A stretch of 64,000 nucleotides of DNA from Owenia fusiformis (GCA_903813345.2 CAIIXF020000002.1:29023223-29087222); one strand, 5' to 3'. Positions 37,590 to 49,739 are shown, counted from the stretch's first letter. Translations and numbers: made by a program. Notes: generated by a model from the letters alone, not told the origin.

Positions 37590-38602
37590 CACGCCCGGTG
37601 ATCGTACAAAATGGATGGAGGGGGGGATTAGCCGATTTCTGCAAGAAAACTCAACAAATTTGGAAGATTTATTTTTTCAAGAGAAAATTTACAACTGAAT
37701 TGTCAAATGAGTAGGCGCAGTGCATGGCAAAACATGTTAGGTAATCTAGTATTTTTTTTGAACTGATACCCTTCAAAGATATGAGATCTATTAAAAAAGG
37801 CGCATCATCACCAACGTGCAAAAGTCAATGTTTTTGCTATAAATCGGGCAACAATGGTCTACACAACCTGTAATAAATAGGTATAAGGGACGTTATTATC
37901 ACAATACTAATGACATTGCTCACTTTTTAAATTTAATTTCCATGCGTTATACAAAAAATAATCGAAATAAATTAATTTTGGATGGAGGGGGGGGGGGAGT
38001 GGATGGAGGGGGGGATTAATATGTCTTTACGATGGAACAAATTCACAAGAACTCGTGTATTTGAAAAAACTAAACTTAGTACCCCAGTAAGAAACTGGAT
38101 ATTATATCTCTGGAGAATGAAAAATGGGTCATAAGAATAAATTCAAGCAGCATGTCTTATCATGTCTTACATACACGTGATCCCCCCCTCCATCCAATCC
38201 CCCCCTCCATCCACTATCAATTTATTTCGATTATTTTTTGTATAACGCATGGAAACCAACTTTAAAAAGTGAGCAATGTCATTAGTATTGTGATAATAAT
38301 GTCTCTTATACCTATTTATTACAGGTCTGGAAGACCATTGTTGCCCGATTTATAGCAAAACCATTGACTTTTGCATGTTGGTGATGATGCGCCTTTTTTA
38401 ATAGATCTCAAATCTTAGAAGGGTATCAGTTCAAAAAAAATACTAGATGACCTAACATATTTTACCATGCACTGCGCCTATTCATTTGGCAATTCAGTTG
38501 TAAATTTTCTCTTGAAAAAATAAATCTTCCAAATTTGTTGAGTTTTCTTGCAGAAATCGCCTAGTCCCCCCCTCCATCCATTTTTTACGATCACCGGGCG
38601 TG
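37590..38602. mobile_element. 1,013-bp fold-back transposon, CAC...GTG ends
   Basis: The ends CACGCCCGGTGATCGT and ACGATCACCGGGCGTG are flanked by ATTAT (37585-37589, 38603-38607). Almost the whole element is two inverted arms of roughly 420 bases around a short centre (about 38,010-38,175). Poly-G runs with gatggaggggggg occur at both ends and around the centre. Removing it restores the LINE A frame (SKGNY-KEEDLKS). Five-base duplication and CAC ends match the other CAC family in this window, although the ends differ in sequence. No coding capacity. Confidence 0.85.
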
Positions 38603-39393
38603 ATTATAAGGAAGAGGATTTAAAATCTGTACCAGAACATGTTAAAAGGGATTTTATGGTACAAGATTACAAAGATGGAGGTCTGAAAATGATTGATATG
38701 AATTGTATGATATGCAAGTCTCATTTATTCTGAAATGGATTAAACTGATAGTTTTACCAGGTAATGGACATTGGAGATGTCTTCCAAAGTTTTACTATAG
38801 CAAATATGCAACAGAACTTTATGTATTTAAGTGCAATAGTACAATTAATAATTATACATGAGATTTTAGAAAACTATGTACAGATAAACGAAAATTGATT
38901 CTACAGTATAATGGTAAAGATATTTCATGTGCAACTTGGCTTAGAGCATTCAAGAGTAGTTAGAGATTAGACAGTTTGAAATAATCCTAACACGTAACCC
39001 TATGGAAGGGTGATAATTATAAGTAGGGGGATAATAAAGGGGATTCCCCATTTCATTAACTACGTCATCGAGGGGATTCCCATATTTTACCAATCTGGTT
39101 TAATCCGGTTTTATGTTTTATAACCATTCAATGATATTTTTGATAAATGTCAACCAGTGTTTCAGGGCGTTTGATATAATGATATCATAATAGGGAGCTC
39201 ATTTGGATTATAATTCTGAATAGTATAATTCTACTTTTTACAATCTCTATCCTTATTCTCATAGCTGAATCTTCCCGATATCTGAACATCACCACCATCT
39301 GACTTAAACAGAACACATTCATTAATGTACACATTTATATATTTTATACATTTATTTACACAAAATATCAGACTATACATAAACATTTTATAA

Positions 39394-40488
39394 TTACAAT
39401 GGTGTTATGTTAGAATCTTGAACCCATGAATCAAACTTTTTAGGCCAAAATTTCCATCGAACTAAATGTTCCCTTTGGCCTCTCCTTGTTCTAGTTTTTA
39501 AAATTTTCTCAACTTTCCACAATTTATCTTCATCAATATGTACCCTTTGAAGCTCTGGTTGATAGAATGTCCCAGTGATCTCGTCACCATTATAATCTTT
39601 TAAACGATAGATTGGTAATCCTTGTCTGATAAATCTACTGGCTACTTTGAATATTTCACCTGTCCAATGCTCATCATACTCTCGACTAAATATAGATCTT
39701 TCTTGGGTGATTCTTACCAATGCTCCAATGGGAAATTTGAAAATTTGATTTGATTTAGTTTTTACAACAACTTTAGGATAATACATTCGCCACCAAATAG
39801 TCATTTCATCATTTTTATTTACATCATTAGGGGCCATATTTATCCCCCTATGCCAAGTGTCATTGTAGCTATTTACAAAACTCTGCATTTGGTCTACAAA
39901 TCTATAATTTTGTTTATATGTTACATATCGTTTGATTTTAGTGCGAATAGTCTTAATAAGTCTCTCTGCATAATTTGCTTTTGGGGAATTTTGTGTCACA
40001 AAATGTCTTACACCCCATTCTTTGAATAGTCTCTGCGTAGTATGGGCTTTGAACTCTTGACCTTTATCAGATCTTATAACTTCAGGTTGTCTACCTTCTT
40101 TAAATATATCATCAAACGCAGCAGCTACAGTTTGTCCTCTTTTGTCTTTCAGAGCTCTCAGCCACGCAAAGCGCGACATAATGTCAATGACAACTAATAT
40201 ATATCTGTATTCGTCATTCCATTTGGCCATGTTGGATACATCCATCAAATCAGCATCCCATTGCTGGTCAATGTGAGACACATAGACTTTATTTCGACGG
40301 AATTTCTGTTGATATGGTCTTTGTAAGCTATAGGCTTCTTGGTTGTCTAACCATTTTTTCACTCTATAACGCGAAATGTCCAATCCCTGCTCTTGTGCAG
40401 CTCGATACAGCTTTTCTGGACCGCTGAAACTAGCAGCATTGTGTGAATGGAAATAAATATTCGCTAGCTGATCCTTCCAGGACATCAT
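39394..40488 (-). CDS. Polinton retroviral-type integrase with chromodomain
   Basis: A 364-residue open block. The central rve-type catalytic core shows the first Asp in WDADLMDVSN, the second in VIRSDKGQEF and the Glu in YAERLIKTIRTKIKRY. The C terminus is a chromodomain (WKVEKILKTRTRRG, HLVRWKFWPKKFDSW). In this family the integrase inserts the element and makes the 6-bp duplication seen here. It is the part nearest the left end, as is usual for Polintons. Confidence 0.9.
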   Translation of the reverse strand: MMSWKDQLANIYFHSHNAASFSGPEKLYRAAQEQGLDISRYRVKKWLDNQEAYSLQRPYQQKFRRNKVYVSHIDQQWDADLMDVSNMAKWNDEYRYILVVIDIMSRFAWLRALKDKRGQTVAAAFDDIFKEGRQPEVIRSDKGQEFKAHTTQRLFKEWGVRHFVTQNSPKANYAERLIKTIRTKIKRYVTYKQNYRFVDQMQSFVNSYNDTWHRGINMAPNDVNKNDEMTIWWRMYYPKVVVKTKSNQIFKFPIGALVRITQERSIFSREYDEHWTGEIFKVASRFIRQGLPIYRLKDYNGDEITGTFYQPELQRVHIDEDKLWKVEKILKTRTRRGQREHLVRWKFWPKKFDSWVQDSNITPL

Positions 40489-40553
40489 TTCTCATTGAAA
40501 ACTATTTTTATTATGATGATAAGTAGTTTGTTTACAGGTTATATTTGTGGTGA

Positions 40554-42071
40554 TTATTCATTGTCTGAATCAGTCTCTCCATCAGATTCTGCTTCACTAT
40601 TTGACCCATCATTTGATTCATCTCCAGAGTCCTGGCTAAACAGTTCATCAAATTCATGTCTGTACTTGGACAACACCCTCCTAATAGCGACTTTCTCTGA
40701 TACATCATTTGAGAGCCTCTTTTCAATAGCATCCATGATCTTTCTATGCATTGTACTCTCTTCAATGTGTATATAGAGTTTGATGAAATGTCTGTATTTA
40801 TCCAAGAATTGCTTAATGTCTTGAGTCTTCAGTTTTGCTTCTGCTTTTTCTACTGCTTCCTGTTCTGTGAAACCATTGTTCAAATACTTATCAACTTTAC
40901 TCTGAAAGTGTTTTTCATTGTCTTTTCTTGCATTCTCTTTAAAATAGAGATAAGTACTGTTTTCTCTTATATCTTCATCATCTTCAGCTGCACTTTCATT
41001 ATCATCACCATCATCATCACTATTGCCAAGAGATTCCCACTTGGTTGAATGGTTAGAATTTTCTACATCATTTTCTGAATCCATCTTTCTCTTTTTTATA
41101 GCTGGCAACTCATTCTGTTCTGGACACCATTTTCGTATATGTCTTTGCAGATCGTGAAGACTCTCAAAGACAACACCACAATCATCACAAGATACCATGT
41201 TGTCTTCTCTATTGCAATGGTCCAAATGAGGAAACCCCTGAGGGATACTGCTATTTATTTCAGTTGAAGTTTGAAGCACTACGTCATTATCAACATGCTT
41301 TTTTATTGGTTGGATCACGTGAGAGTAGTCTTCTGCTTTATCATCAGTAAATGTAAATGCGTTAGGTTTCAACCGCTCATGCTCTGGTGTCTCTTGCTTT
41401 AAATCCAATAGTAAATAACCATAGGGTACATTAGTTGCATTGTTGTATGCTCTCAGAAGTTTTCCACCACTACCTGGATACATCTGCCTTGATAAATGTG
41501 TCACCTGCTGACGATCTCTTGGATTATTGAATAAAATCAAATAATGTGAGTTCAGACTCATTGTTCTATTTTCCTTTCCTTGATGGTACATGTTTTGCAT
41601 GAGACAAATCACAGATAAATTCCGGTGGTGGCTTCCTTTTGTATAAAGATCAGAAATGCGTTCATCTTTAGTCGCTGATGTCATGAGGTCATCTAATACA
41701 AGGAGATTGGGTGTGGTCGTATTGAGGAATCTTGGGTTGTCTAATTCATCAGGTATTCCATGAATGAACTCTAAACCAGGATAGCTCTTCATTTCTTCAT
41801 AAGCTGGTTGCCATTGGCCATAGCACCAAATGATTCTCTTGGGAGTTGGGGTTATGTATTTTCCTACATGTTTAATTAGCTTCTTCATCAACCAAGTTTT
41901 GCCCGACGATGTTGGACCAGCTGCAATCAAAGTAAATGGATGTTTTAACACAATATCTGACTTAACATCTCCGACATTGTCATTATAAGTTCTATGGAGT
42001 TGATTCATATGTCTGCTCAAATTATCCTTTCTTGTGAAGTCCATATTACATTTAAAGCAAGTAAAAGACAT
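40554..42071 (-). CDS. Polinton ATPase with C2H2 zinc fingers
   Basis: A 505-residue open block. An N-terminal C2H2 finger (CFKCNMDFTRKDNLSRHMNQ) precedes a P-loop ATPase with Walker A GPTSSGKTWLMKK and Walker B LLVLDDLM, followed by QNMYHQGKENRTMSLNSHYL. A second C2H2 finger lies at about residue 295 (CDDCGVVFESLHDLQRHI). The C-terminal 200 residues are acidic and of unknown role. In the family this ATPase is thought to package DNA; the fingers suggest DNA binding. Confidence 0.75.
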   Translation of the reverse strand: MSFTCFKCNMDFTRKDNLSRHMNQLHRTYNDNVGDVKSDIVLKHPFTLIAAGPTSSGKTWLMKKLIKHVGKYITPTPKRIIWCYGQWQPAYEEMKSYPGLEFIHGIPDELDNPRFLNTTTPNLLVLDDLMTSATKDERISDLYTKGSHHRNLSVICLMQNMYHQGKENRTMSLNSHYLILFNNPRDRQQVTHLSRQMYPGSGGKLLRAYNNATNVPYGYLLLDLKQETPEHERLKPNAFTFTDDKAEDYSHVIQPIKKHVDNDVVLQTSTEINSSIPQGFPHLDHCNREDNMVSCDDCGVVFESLHDLQRHIRKWCPEQNELPAIKKRKMDSENDVENSNHSTKWESLGNSDDDGDDNESAAEDDEDIRENSTYLYFKENARKDNEKHFQSKVDKYLNNGFTEQEAVEKAEAKLKTQDIKQFLDKYRHFIKLYIHIEESTMHRKIMDAIEKRLSNDVSEKVAIRRVLSKYRHEFDELFSQDSGDESNDGSNSEAESDGETDSDNE

Positions 42072-42209
42072 GTTGCTCCTTCAAGATCTTATTTTAGAAT
42101 GAACATAATCTAGAACACATGGGCTTAAATTTACATATTTTCATCCTGTAATCTGATTGGTTCAATAAATCAGCATCAACTTATCGAAATGGCTATACCA
42201 GTGAGAATA

Positions 42210-42275
42210 TAATTGGGAGGAGGAGGGGGAGGAGGAGGAGGAGGAGGAGGAGGAGGAGGGAAAGAATGAGAGGAG
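42210..42275. repeat. GGA-rich microsatellite
   Basis: A run of (gga)n inside the Polinton-family element, between the ATPase and polymerase parts. On the minus strand it makes a spurious proline run. Confidence 0.9.
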
Positions 42276-42329
42276 GTGTAATAGGAGTACAACGAGTAGA
42301 GAAGATGGAAAGAGGAGTATATTGTATTC

Positions 42330-45300
42330 TCACATTTGAATTCTGTAATGTCCATGTGCAAGTGTACCAACTCCATCATCAAGAATAAAGCGTTTGTCAT
42401 CATAGGGGTTGAGGCCAATCTTGTTTAATTCCACCATAAAGATGTCATGTTTAAATGATCTAAATTGTTTCATCGATGCCATTTTTAATTGTCCCTCCAG
42501 GATAGCATTCCGATAGTCATCATGGGTGATGCTATTCTTCACCACTGATTTGCTAATACCCTTTGCTGTTTTCTTGGCTTCATCTCCCACAAGCAAAGAG
42601 TACATCTTTGGCTTAAGACCTACGAATTCCAATGGCGGTTCTCCAGCAGTCTCATCCTTGAATTTCCCAATGACCTTTTTATTTTCACTCGAAAATAATG
42701 GGTGTGAAGTCGAAAAGTTTGATGTGTCATACAAGTCTATGTCATCCTTCATATCTTTGTAGAGATCTTCAGTTTGGATGTAGTAGCACAGTGAATCTGT
42801 ATCAGTGAAGCAGAGTGTGGCATTTTTACCATACTTTGGAAGTATATACCCATAGTGGTGATCGAATAGCAGTGTTTTACTTATGTCAAGGATAGTGAAT
42901 CCACAGTAGATAGGTTTGTCTAGATAGAGCTTTGTCTTCAACTTCTCGACTGCCGCTAGGTCTTCAGTAAATATGCTGAATGCATGGAATGAGGGTTTGC
43001 ATGCTAATCTATGAAGCCTCCTCTCCTTGTTAACCAACTCAATGTCACGGCGTTTTCTCAGGTTTTCCATGGTCTTGCCAAAGACACTAAAATAAAAGAA
43101 TCTGCATTAGTATAGTTAGACTCATATTTTTTGTAAATATTTTAATCAAAGCATTTTTCTTGAGTTATACAAACTAAACTACAATTTCTTACTTACCTGT
43201 TATTCATTAACTTGAAAAGATCTTTTTCAAAATCATTCTTGGCATGCTTACGTCTATTGGTATTCAGATCAATGTATGACTTTAGCCACCTGGACTGTTT
43301 GAAGGTCATCACTCTATGGATTTTACGCAGTTTCAATCCATACTTAATATACTGCTGAAGGTTTCTATAATGAACTATGTAGTTTTTCTTATCCATTAGG
43401 TTCGGTACTAGCTTTTTAGTAGGGGTACCACCAAGTGCAAGATCTTCAGCTAGTTCTCGGCAGTATGGAGATATCAAGTCCTTTTTGATAACCATTGTTT
43501 CTGGTGCTAACGGGTAATCAGAATGACTGTCATGTAGATCTCGAGGATAGTCCAGGTCAACTTCCAATATGTAGCCATCTTCTGAATCTTCATCAACATC
43601 ACAGATGCGAAGGTGATCAATTTCCTCTTCTTTTAGCCACTTAAAACCATGTGTTGGGAGTGGCTTGCTCATTGCCCAACCATATAAATTATTTGCATCT
43701 GAAACCATAAATAAATAGGTTATTATTATGAATATGTTATTTGTCTATGTCTTTATTACATTTTTTATAGTATAATGATTTATAGTCGTTTATAGCATTA
43801 CAAAATGGGTTAAATAAGAGGCAATTGTCTATTCTTGTCCCTCTTCTTAAGGAATAAGTTATCAGACTTAATCAATTAATCATAATATTCTATATAACAA
43901 ATTGGAGTTTTCATAAGTAACTTACCAATATAACTAATGTATGAGTATGGTTTTGTTGAGTCATATTCGGGGAGGTATGGGTTGTTTGCTCTTGCATGTC
44001 TATGTGATATCATAGATATTCCTCCTCTCAATCCAGCTTCCACAAACAGATACATGTCAGGATCAGTAAGTAATTCGAGTCTCACCCCTGTATACTTTAG
44101 AGCAGCAGCCCAACTTAGACCTGGAAAATGTAAGGTGTATTTTAATATTTATGATTCTGATTAAATCCTTACTTAAAATTTATTTCATAAATTCTATTTA
44201 TCTAAGACCAACGTATTATATTACTTACCTGGGGCCGTATAGTAGTGAGCAGGATCTAAACCATATAGATCAAGACACAGCTCCCTAAAGTTCTCAAACA
44301 CATCAGCAAGTAGAAGAGTATCTGTTTTCATATAAAGATTGTGATAATCTTCAAATCTCATCATCTTAAAATGTGACCAAACACGATGAGCATGATCATG
44401 GTCTTCCTGAGAGAGTTGTTGGTCGTTGAGGTCATTGTAGAAACTGTCTTTTGAAGGAAGACCCATCTCTTCAAACTTTTCCCTACTGTCAAACCAGCTG
44501 TACGGGAACACCCCTTTACGAAGAAGCAAATTCAACGTTTCATCATCAGAAAATTCGTTTGATAGATGCTTGAATTTTTCTTTCCCTTCTTGAACCAGAT
44601 TGTCAGTAAGTCTACCAAGCGAGGCATTGAGAAATTGGTATGAGTCAATGAAATCCATACTTCCCATTGAAAAGCTGATATACTTTTCCATATTGGTAGG
44701 TATAACTCTCAGTCGCCCATGTTGATACATTCCTATACTCTTCATTATCAAGTGAGCATCATAATTCTACAAAATATGAAAATCAAAATTAAATATAGAC
44801 TATTTCATACAGATCAATATGTATATGATACTATATTAGAAAATAGAAAATCAAATTAGATATAGAGACTATTTTTCATATAGATCAAGATGTATTAGAG
44901 TACTATATTATTCATTTTTAAAAGAAGACAATTACCTTCAGGTTGTGGAAGACTACTGGGATTCTGCCTCTAAACTTGAAATTTATGTTGCATGTATTGT
45001 GTGCAGCACCTCTAAATTTCCCTGTCACATGATCGTGATCTCTGACGCGGTCATCCCCCATTGGCTTGTTGCATATGTGGCAGTTGACAGCCTTGCGAAA
45101 GGCAGACCAATCTTCAGGCTGCATGTCTATGGGCTTGGTGTTTTTATACCATAGGTCTATTCTATCTTGTATTTTTACCATATGCTGTATGAATGTATCT
45201 GTGACATTCTCTCCACTGTATGCTACAGATGGTTGAGTATGCTCTGATGTGGGACCCACTACTTTATATGAGAATCCAGACGGCGTATGTATAGTTCTTT

Positions 45301-46786
45301 TCTCAGAGTAGGACTGATTGGGATCTGGTTGACAACTGTGTATTTTCTCACAGCAACTTTCGAAATCAGCATATATCACCCAAGGTGCTTTCAGTTGTTT
45401 TGCGGTATCCTTAAATTCCAGCCACTTGTTCTCTTCAGAAGGCATTTCTATCCTTTGTGGGCCATACATTTCACAATACTTAACATGTTCCACAAGTAGG
45501 CTTTCCTTTGAAAATCCATGAAGACAATAGTCGCAGAAGAATCTCTTACCATCATGTTTTGTGGTGTGACTTAGTAATCTGCTCATATTTTTAATACTGC
45601 AATAATGGCTACTCTTCTTGTTTGAGAATAACATCAGATTTACGTGCTTCTCCAATTTTTGCTTTGTAATGTGTAATGGAAACACCTCTTTGTCATACCC
45701 AAAGACGTTTATAGAAATATTATTGTTAATTTCAAATCTTCTTACATCTGTCAGCTTCACTGGATAACTTATTCCATCCATATTCAGAATAGAAGCATAC
45801 TTTTTGTATTTTGCAACTTGACAAGAGTTCGTTGTTGCTGGATAAAGTGATGACAACACAGCCCAGAGGAAACATTTTTTGTCTCTATTCTTCACATTGA
45901 CAATTGCACCTTTGTATCGTAACTTGAGTGGGGTTTTGATATAGCTTGATCCTCTAATTGGCTTCCAGATGATCATATGCAAGGTGAATTTCATCACAAA
46001 CTCCAACTGCCAATTACTTCCTTCCCGTTGATATCTGATAAACGAGTCGTATATCTTTTTCACTGTCTCTTTCCAAGCTTCATTTAGATCCACTGGTTTC
46101 ATGGCTATGTGGCAATGACCTCGAAAGTGGGGTTTAGCTATATCCATTCCTTCCTTTTTCTCCTTTTTAAACTGCACTTGTACTGAGCCATACCACTTTA
46201 CCCCACCCTTTCTTTTCATCTGCTTTAAAAGTGCGGCCTTAATATTTGCTTCTTTTTCTTTCATGAATTGAAGAGGATCAAACTTTGATAAACCTGTAGC
46301 CTTGAACGTCACAGTCTTCAAAGCTCCATTTACAGCTTCTTCTTCAAAGTTGCACTCTTCAGGGCCGTTATCCTGGTCGCCTTCTAGTGGTGTATTTGGT
46401 ATCTCAGATTCTAATGTTCGATTTGGGATATCTGTTTTATTAGGCTGATTCGAGAGGTTTGAATCAAATTGCTGTGTCTGGTTGTGTGTTGGTGTCAAGT
46501 TTGGATCTACACCACCACCCACTTGTACATGTGTACGCTTGTGCTTGGTTAAATTGTCCTTTCTGTTAAATTTTGCATTACATTTATCACACTTGTATTC
46601 AACTCCGTTATGTATAAGCTCATGCCTTGCCAATCTATCCTTTCTATCAAAGGTTTTCCCACAATGACACTGGTATTGTATGCTGTCATGCGCATGTTCC
46701 AGCCTCTTATGCCTCGATAAATTACTTGCATGTTTGAATCTCTTTCCACAGTGGCACTCGTAAGTAGAATGGTCTGCTGCAGGCAT
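42330..46786 (-). CDS. Polinton protein-primed DNA polymerase B region
   Basis: The region starts with three C2H2 zinc fingers (YECHCGKRFKHASNLSRH, YQCHCGKTFDRKDRLARH, YKCDKCNAKFNRKDNLTKH) and a fourth finger-like motif (CDYCLHGFSKESLLVEHVKY). The exonuclease motif is WVIYADFES, and the HNH-like segment is CHICNKPMGDDRVRDHDHVT. Downstream come the polymerase motifs DANNLYGWAMSKPLP and CFTDTDSLCYYI. It is read in about five blocks separated by gaps of roughly 120-170 bases, several with intron-like GT/AG borders, so splicing is possible. Otherwise it looks nearly whole. Confidence 0.8.
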
Positions 46787-46789
46787 CTT

Positions 46790-48026
46790 CAGGGTTTCTT
46801 CTTAGCAGTGCTCCTTTCCAACAAATATCATGAAATGAGCAACTAGTGTTGCTATTACATTTTTATACTGAGTTTTGGTATCTTGATTGATCCGGTTGGA
46901 ACTGGATATATATCGGATCATGGGAGGCTAATCGATATTTTTTTTAAATAATTTAACCTGTCTATTTCTAATATTTTCATCATTTAATCCCTCATTTCAC
47001 AAATAAATGTTCATAATGGGTAGAATGGATCTTCAGGATCTCTTAGGATAGTAAAAGGCGTTCCCTGCTCCTAATTAAACATTGATCACAGAAGGTTTAT
47101 ATAGTAAATGTATTTGTAACATAAGTTATATGGTGGCCTTGAGTTTTTTTCGCTTCACAATATGTTTGATTACAGATATGTTATTTTTATAGTGAAATCT
47201 AAAATGGTATCATGTTTCTCAAGGCTTAGGTCTATCAAAATAAGGTTGAATGTATTACATTTATTTATAATGATGATATTTCGAATAATTTTATGTGCAA
47301 CATATGCAATTACTAGAGTATACTTATATATGCGTAGTATTTTACAAAGGGTGTATTTAGTAAATACTACATCGACTGATAAACAATACTTTACTTAACA
47401 TAAATACTTAACACAAATAATACCGCTTTACAGTGATATGATAAACTTGCTTGGCCTGGAATCATGTATAAGTTAATCATTTGCCTACAGGCTAAATTCT
47501 GTTTATTATTAGATTGTAGTTAGTACACGTATAGCTGATAACTATGAATGACCTTGTGTACAAAGCAAAATTGGAATCTTTCCATATAGTACAGTATTTT
47601 AGAATCATGTCGGATAAAACATTCATAACTTGGTAAGTTTTAATTTACAGAATATTCTAAAACAGTCTGAAGTCATGGTTTGAACCAGTTTAAACCGGAA
47701 ATTCGTTGACGTAGTCGATGAAAACGAGGAATACCTTTAAGTAATACGAAATGGAATTATTCAGTATACTTCGGTATTTTAGGATCATGTAGGATATTAC
47801 CTTCACACTTGGCAAGTTTGATTTACAGAACATTATCTATGACAGTCTGAAGTCACGGTTTTCAAATATAAAACCAGACTAACCAGATTGATGGGATATG
47901 GGAATTCCCTCGATGACGTAGTTGATGAAATGGGGAATCCCCTTTATTATCCCCCTACTTATAATTATCACCCTTCCATAGGGTTACGTGTTAGGATTAT
48001 TTCAAACTGTCTAATCTCTAACTACT
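46790..48026. other. Polinton right end without recognised gene
   Basis: About 1.2 kb between the polymerase start and the element end. It contains two imperfect direct copies about 175 bases apart (47,588-47,690 and 47,765-47,860, tttagaatcatgt..., acagtctgaagtca) and then the terminal repeat. No protein is recognised. Confidence 0.6.
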
Positions 48027-48412
48027 TTCAAGTGCAAAGTAGATGCCAAACTCTTAATTATTCACTGGAAAACATTACACAATGTCGCAATGTAATGCAA
48101 TAATCATTTTAGAATTAGAGATGTAATGAAATTGACAATGTTAAACATAATTTTTATGAGTGTACAAAAATAAGAGATATATGGAAATTGCTTGATAATA
48201 TCACTTTTGAACAAATTATAGGAATAAATAAGTATAAGAATTATAAAGAAGTTTTAATAGCCAGGAGGGCAATACAATTTTTCAATATAGACAAAACTGG
48301 AAGTATACATGCTTATTTTGAAAAACTAACTGTACAGAAATTAAACAATGTAATTAGGGCTATGTATAATGTATATATGTTTTATTCTTGAAATATAGTT
48401 TTTTACAAAAAA

Positions 48413-48897
48413 AGCTGTTCCCAGTGAAGTGCGTGAAGAAAACGAGCGTTTATCGGAATAATACACATGCCCCGATATTTCTATCAATTTATCTTTCAAA
48501 AATCTATTTCCGATTATTTCTATTAGACTGTTAGCTATAGAATCCTGATTTTCCCCAAGAATTTTTTAAAAACAGCATTTTCTCCCGTTTTTAGAATTAT
48601 AGAATTATTTTTCGAAACTCCAATTTTCCTCTGTGATTCAGTTTCAGAAACCCCGTTTTCTCCCGATTTCCCCGAAAATAAACCCCGATGTTCACATCGA
48701 TCCTTTTCAGACGATTCCGATTTTACTTGACAAGTGTGGAACCTGAATTAGAAGAAAACGCTCGGAAGTATGGACGGATGAACAGACTGCACATATTGAC
48801 TATTTAGCCCCCCACTATGTGGAGGGGTCATCATTTTTATTATCTTATTGTTATTGAGCGTTTCGTATGACGTCACTATTCGATTCTGTGGCAATAA
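48413..48897. repeat. Dispersed repeat X, copy 2, right part
   Basis: Resumes at the LINE A target duplication and matches 10,980-11,780 of copy 1 without the LINE C insert. It ends ctgtggcaataac. Confidence 0.85.
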
Positions 48898-49739
48898 CTT
48901 ATTATTAAAAATCAATGGATAGTCCTTGATAATAAATTTTCATTACAATTGTAGAAATTATTATGTTATATTAATCAACTGTTAATGGAAATTGTATATC
49001 AAAATATATTATATAAACTGTGCTTTTGTGAAATCGCCGTTGCTGGGATTCGTTTCCTGCCATGATGTGATTATCATAACAACATGAAATGTCGGTCGAT
49101 AAATCGGAGTTTGTTCTTAGAAACATTGCTCACCATCCTATGGTAGAGTTTCTAATTATGTTTTTCATAAATATTTCCTATTGTAACACCCGTTTTATTT
49201 GCACACGCATGCACACTTTATAGCAAATTTAAAATATCAATTCACGATTCCCCAGGAAGGAATTTTTCAAATAGAAATTGAGAGAAGATTGTCAGTAATT
49301 ATGAAGGAAATATCCTGTCACATCACGGTAGGACATTCCAAAGCTAATGCACATAAAACTCTTCCTAATTAAATGAATGTTCTCCCGTCACGTCAACTTG
49401 TTAAGAACCATTGGAAATCCATAAAACATTATGAGGGTTTCATTATAGTATTGCACTGCTTGTACAGGCAAGAATAAGTCTCCTATCTCTCCCTTCTATT
49501 CTCACTGCATGTAGGTATCTTTGTGACTTGTTGGTTCTTAAAGGGGTGGGTGGAGGTACATAGGGGAGTGTTGGTGCGAGACTACAACAATAAGTTGGAA
49601 TCGTATTTTACATATTTATACGGAAATACAACATAATGGAGTGAATGATAATCCAAGATGGTGTTTGTTTAATTTTTATCATAGTGGCTTACCCTAAGTT
49701 TGCAGTCTTGGGCAGGTTTGTTCAAGAAGAAAATATATA
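48898..49739. other. Gene-free stretch
   Basis: AT-rich; nothing recognised. Confidence 0.5.

Larger units (their letters stand above)
38955..48026 (-). mobile_element. Compact Polinton (Maverick)-family element
   Basis: TTCAAG, the 6-bp target duplication typical of Polintons, flanks the element (38949-38954, 48027-48032). The ends AGTAGTTAGAGATTAGACAG and the inverted complement form terminal inverted repeats of roughly 170 bases, near identical in the outer hundred and more diverged inward. All recognised parts lie on the minus strand: polymerase, ATPase and integrase. At 9.1 kb it is well below the usual 15-20 kb, and I recognise no capsid or protease part. Integrase and ATPase are each a single open block; the polymerase is read in about five blocks. 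It sits inside LINE A, so it is younger than that LINE; the limited end divergence suggests a moderately young fossil. Confidence 0.9.
35944..48412 (+). mobile_element. 5'-truncated L1/Tx1-type LINE (LINE A), split by three insertions
   Basis: The 12-bp duplication AGCTGTTCCCAG flanks the whole block (35932-35943, 48413-48424), and the 3' end has a short A-rich tail. LINE A's own pieces are 35944-36499, 37503-37589, 38608-38954 and 48033-48412, about 1.4 kb in all. They encode the rear half of a reverse transcriptase (TKQGDPLSALIYVLS, LQYADDTTISV, ITLIKSLVS) and then the L1/Tx1-like thumb region (MNTMFIKFIWSKGNY, FMVQDYKDGGLKMIDM). The last piece ends with a C-terminal segment (KNYKEVLIARRAIQFFNIDK) and a stop. 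It lacks the 5' half and is dead. Confidence 0.85.

Noticed and set aside
42176-42418. Proline-run open frame
   Set aside because: Produced by the GGA microsatellite.
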